64,000 nt of DNA from Monosiga brevicollis MX1 (taxonomy: Eukaryota > Opisthokonta > Choanoflagellata > Craspedida > Salpingoecidae): positions 2,300,723 through 2,364,722 of the forward strand of contig NW_001865040.1 of assembly GCF_000002865.3 (NCBI RefSeq). The letters are read 5' to 3'. Shown here in pieces: positions 61,737 through 64,000 of the stretch (its first letter is position 1; the number at the start of each line of letters is the position of its first letter). The translations under genes were made by a program, and so were the position numbers. Under the pieces are notes generated by a model. The model was given only the letters and a program-made list of their open reading frames with translations. It was not told the origin of the DNA and did not search any database.

Positions 61737-64000
61737 ATGAACGAGGACGAGGACAGCAGCGATGCCGAAAACGCCGCATCAAAGTCAGTCAGTCGTGGTG
61801 CCACGGCGGCGGCGCGAACGCATGACCGCCTGGGGCAAGACAAGCGTAGGTCCTTACGCAAGGGCAAGGGCGGGTGGGGCGTAAAATTTGCTACACTACA
61901 GCCTTGTGCTCACCATGCATAATGAGCTAGGTTGCCTGGCCGAGCAGCACCAGTGCTGACGGCAGCGACGGTGCGAGCTGGCCGTTGGCTTGCCCTTGAG
62001 CCCGTGACGCAGGCCTTGCGGCCGTGCCACGTCGTTGATGTGCGCCTTCAGGGCCGCCTCGATGCCTTTGTGCGTTTTGAAGGGTGAGTCCAGTCGCACC
62101 CACCCCCCGCCCGTTCACGCTGGTCAGCGGGCCATGCCTTTGCGCATGCTTGAAGCTCAATTGCAAATCGACGCTGCCGCGTGTGTAGTCCCAACAAAGG
62201 CCGCATCCATAAGATCCCGGCCTCCCAACTCGTCCCTGCCCAGCCCGAGACGGCTCAACCGGATTCGCCCGATGCTACTCTGGAAGAAGAGGAGGCAGAG
62301 GAGAGTGCCAGTAGCCACCAAGCCCGATCGCCCGCTTCACTTGCACGCCAACCCCAACTCCGACAGGTCGTTTCTTCCGATGATGATGAGGGCTGGCAAG
62401 GGACTGGATCTCAGAGCAGCAGCTCCGTGGTGGCACCGCTCCCCGCCAAACGTCCGCGCATTTATCCATCCTCCCCGGCGAGGAACCCAACCCGCACGTC
62501 TGCGGCCGAGCGGGCTGCGACGCAGCCCTCACTGCTCCTGAGCAAAGTGAGGCGGCGCTGCTGGTACAGGCACTTTTTTTTTTGTTTTCTTCAAACCTTC
62601 TCTTGACCTTATTGTTGGCTTTGCTCAATTCCAAGCCCTCACGGCTGTTGCTGGCCACAATCCGACAGGGACGACGAATCGGAGAGGTGGCTCGACAACA
62701 CCAACAGCGTCGCCTGGCCGAGTTTGGACTGGACCGACTCCCAGTCCCCAGTCACCCCAAGCCACCACCGCAGCGCCCTCCATCACCATCACCACCACCT
62801 CAAACCTTGGTCAATGATACAAAGGCAACGCCCAAGCAGCCCAGGTCACGCCGCGAGCGTGTGGCTCGAGCTGGGGCTGCCAGTATCCACCCGCCCAGCC
62901 CAAACCATCCCGTTGTCGCCGGCCCGGGAACCATGCGAACCGAGACGGAGACGGAGGCGCCTTCTCGTGCGGCATGTGGTGCCGAATCGGACGGGTCAGT
63001 GAGCCCTGCCCCTAGGAGTCAAAGCCCTGCCCCCGTGGATGCCTTGTCGGTCGACCTGGGGCTGCGTCACGGCACGCTCGATAACCAGCCCCGCCCTGCC
63101 TTTGGCGCTGATGATGCGGAACACCTCGCCCAAGCAACACCACTTCTTCTATACGAGCCACCGGGCCAAGCTGGTCTTGGACAAGTAGGGGATTCTGGCA
63201 ACCATGCCTGTACGCCGAACACGGCGGAGCCGACTAGTCAACAGGAACAGCAGTGGCGGGAACGAGTTGCCGCCGCTGTCTGCCAAGTGCCGAGTCGCAT
63301 CAATGCCTTTTTACGCCCGTATCAACGAGAGGGGGTACAAGCCATGGCCCGCGCGCTCTTTCGAACGCAGCGGACCGGGTTTGTGCTCGCCGATGACATG
63401 GGATTGGGCAAGACGGTGCAGGTCCTGGCGTTGGTGGCAGCCATCCTCGGTAAGACGGGGGATCCCGCCACCGACCTGCAGTTGGCAGCGGCGGTTCCGC
63501 GAGGCAGCATTTTGATCATTTGCCCGACCAGTGTTCTGTACAATTGGGAGCAGGAGGCTCACCAGTGGGCCTACTTTTCTCTGGGCCTTTTTCAAGGCGC
63601 GCGTCGGGCACAACTCCTGCCCGATATTCTTCGTGGTCGCTATGAGGTGGTTTTAGCAAACCTGGACAGCATCAAAACTGAGCCAGCGCTTTTGGAGCAC
63701 AACTGGCTCTTGGTGGTTGTGGACGAGTGCCATGCCCTGAAGAACGACAAGACTGAACGATACCGTGCCTTGGCCCGCATGACGTGCCGCCGGCGTCTTG
63801 GGCTATCAGGCACTGTCTTTCAGAATAACTTTCGCGAGTTCTGGGCCATCTTTAACTGGGTGTTGGCTGGGGCTTGGATCCCCTGGCCCCGCTTCAAGCG
63901 TGAGTTCCAGGGCCCCATCGTATCCGCGGCCGCCGCTCGCCGCACTGCGGAACAGCAAAGAGCTGCCGAAGCAGCCCTGCTGCACCTGGCGCAGTGCACG
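61737..64000 (+). CDS. ERCC6L2-like Snf2-family ATPase, 5' part, runs off the right edge
   Basis: The start is ATG 61737 (MNEDEDSSDAENAASK). Exon 1 ends at a GTAGGT donor near 61846. Exon 2 (about 61963-62080) gives TVRAGRWLALEPVTQALRPC and VVDVRLQGRLDAFVRFEG. Exon 3 (about 62192-62547) begins with GPNKGRIHKIPASQLVPA. These two exons form a Tudor-like N-terminal domain, as ERCC6L2 has. Exon 4 starts at 62669 and is open to the window end. It opens with a proline-rich disordered stretch, then the ATPase core: INAFLRPYQREGVQAMARAL (Q-motif region), DDMGLGKTVQVLALVAAIL (motif I), ILIICPTSVLYNWEQEAHQW (Ia), VVVDECHALKNDKTERYRAL (motif II) and RLGLSGTVFQNNFREFWAIF (III). The run SVLYNWEQE..QW and the FQNN version of motif III fit ERCC6L2 better than ERCC6. 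Motif II reads DECH where most Snf2 proteins have DEAH. Known ERCC6L2 acts in double-strand-break repair and transcription-linked genome stability. Confidence 0.88.

Overview
This window is nuclear DNA from an intron-rich eukaryote with a compact genome. Genes lie on both strands, often less than 1 kb apart. Introns are short, mostly 60-200 bases with GT-AG ends, and many carry long T-runs on the sense strand. The gene content points to a holozoan protist, most likely a choanoflagellate (a Monosiga/Salpingoeca-type genome). The evidence is a fused glutamyl-prolyl-tRNA synthetase with WHEP repeats, an ACF1/WSTF-type remodeller subunit with WAC, DDT, WHIM, PHD and bromodomain parts, an ERCC6L2-type Snf2 protein, an FIP200/ATG11-type autophagy scaffold and a HOPS VPS39 subunit. 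The species call is inference. Exon borders were read by eye from frame continuity and splice signals.

Layout, left to right. 1-0.5 kb: 5' part of a minus-strand gene with three zinc fingers. 1.6-5.5 kb (+): Ras-association-like plus EF-hand protein. 6.5-10.6 kb (+): S/T/A/P-rich protein with two KOW-like repeats and a divergent bromodomain-like C-terminus. 10.9-12.7 kb (-): intronless ORC4. 12.7-21.4 kb: gene-poor island holding a Mutator-like DNA transposon (14.8-18.7 kb, -) and large CA/GA/TG microsatellites. 21.4-26.0 kb (+): FIP200/ATG11-like scaffold. 26.0-27.9 kb (-): MYST histone acetyltransferase, whose stop codon lies 43 bases from that of the scaffold gene. 30.0-36.6 kb (+): EPRS in 21 exons. 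37.9-39.2 kb (+): intronless acidic/coiled-coil protein. 39.8-41.4 kb (-): unassigned protein. 42.3-47.4 kb (+): large unassigned gene, possibly beta-propeller plus helical solenoid. 48.1-53.4 kb (+): VPS39. 53.6-60.8 kb (-): BAZ1/ACF1-WSTF-like remodeller subunit. 61.7 kb to the right edge (+): ERCC6L2-like Snf2 ATPase, cut by the window end.

How the genes relate. Several act on chromatin or DNA: ORC4 in origin licensing, the MYST acetyltransferase, the BAZ1-type subunit, the Snf2 ATPase, and the bromodomain-like protein if that reading holds. Two act in the lysosome/autophagy pathway: the FIP200/ATG11 scaffold and VPS39. This is linkage in a dense genome, not an operon. The nearest thing to shared control is the head-to-head BAZ1/ERCC6L2 pair, separated by 946 bases that contain a GA/TC inverted repeat.

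The most unusual points are: (i) the left-edge gene carries the same three-finger module as the transposon at 14.8-18.7 kb, so the two are probably related; (ii) the KOW-like-repeat plus bromodomain-like architecture; (iii) a DECH instead of DEAH box in the ERCC6L2-like ATPase; (iv) the large unassigned gene at 42-47 kb. I did not find rRNA, tRNA, CRISPR or bacterial-type operons. I saw no clear complete retroelement.
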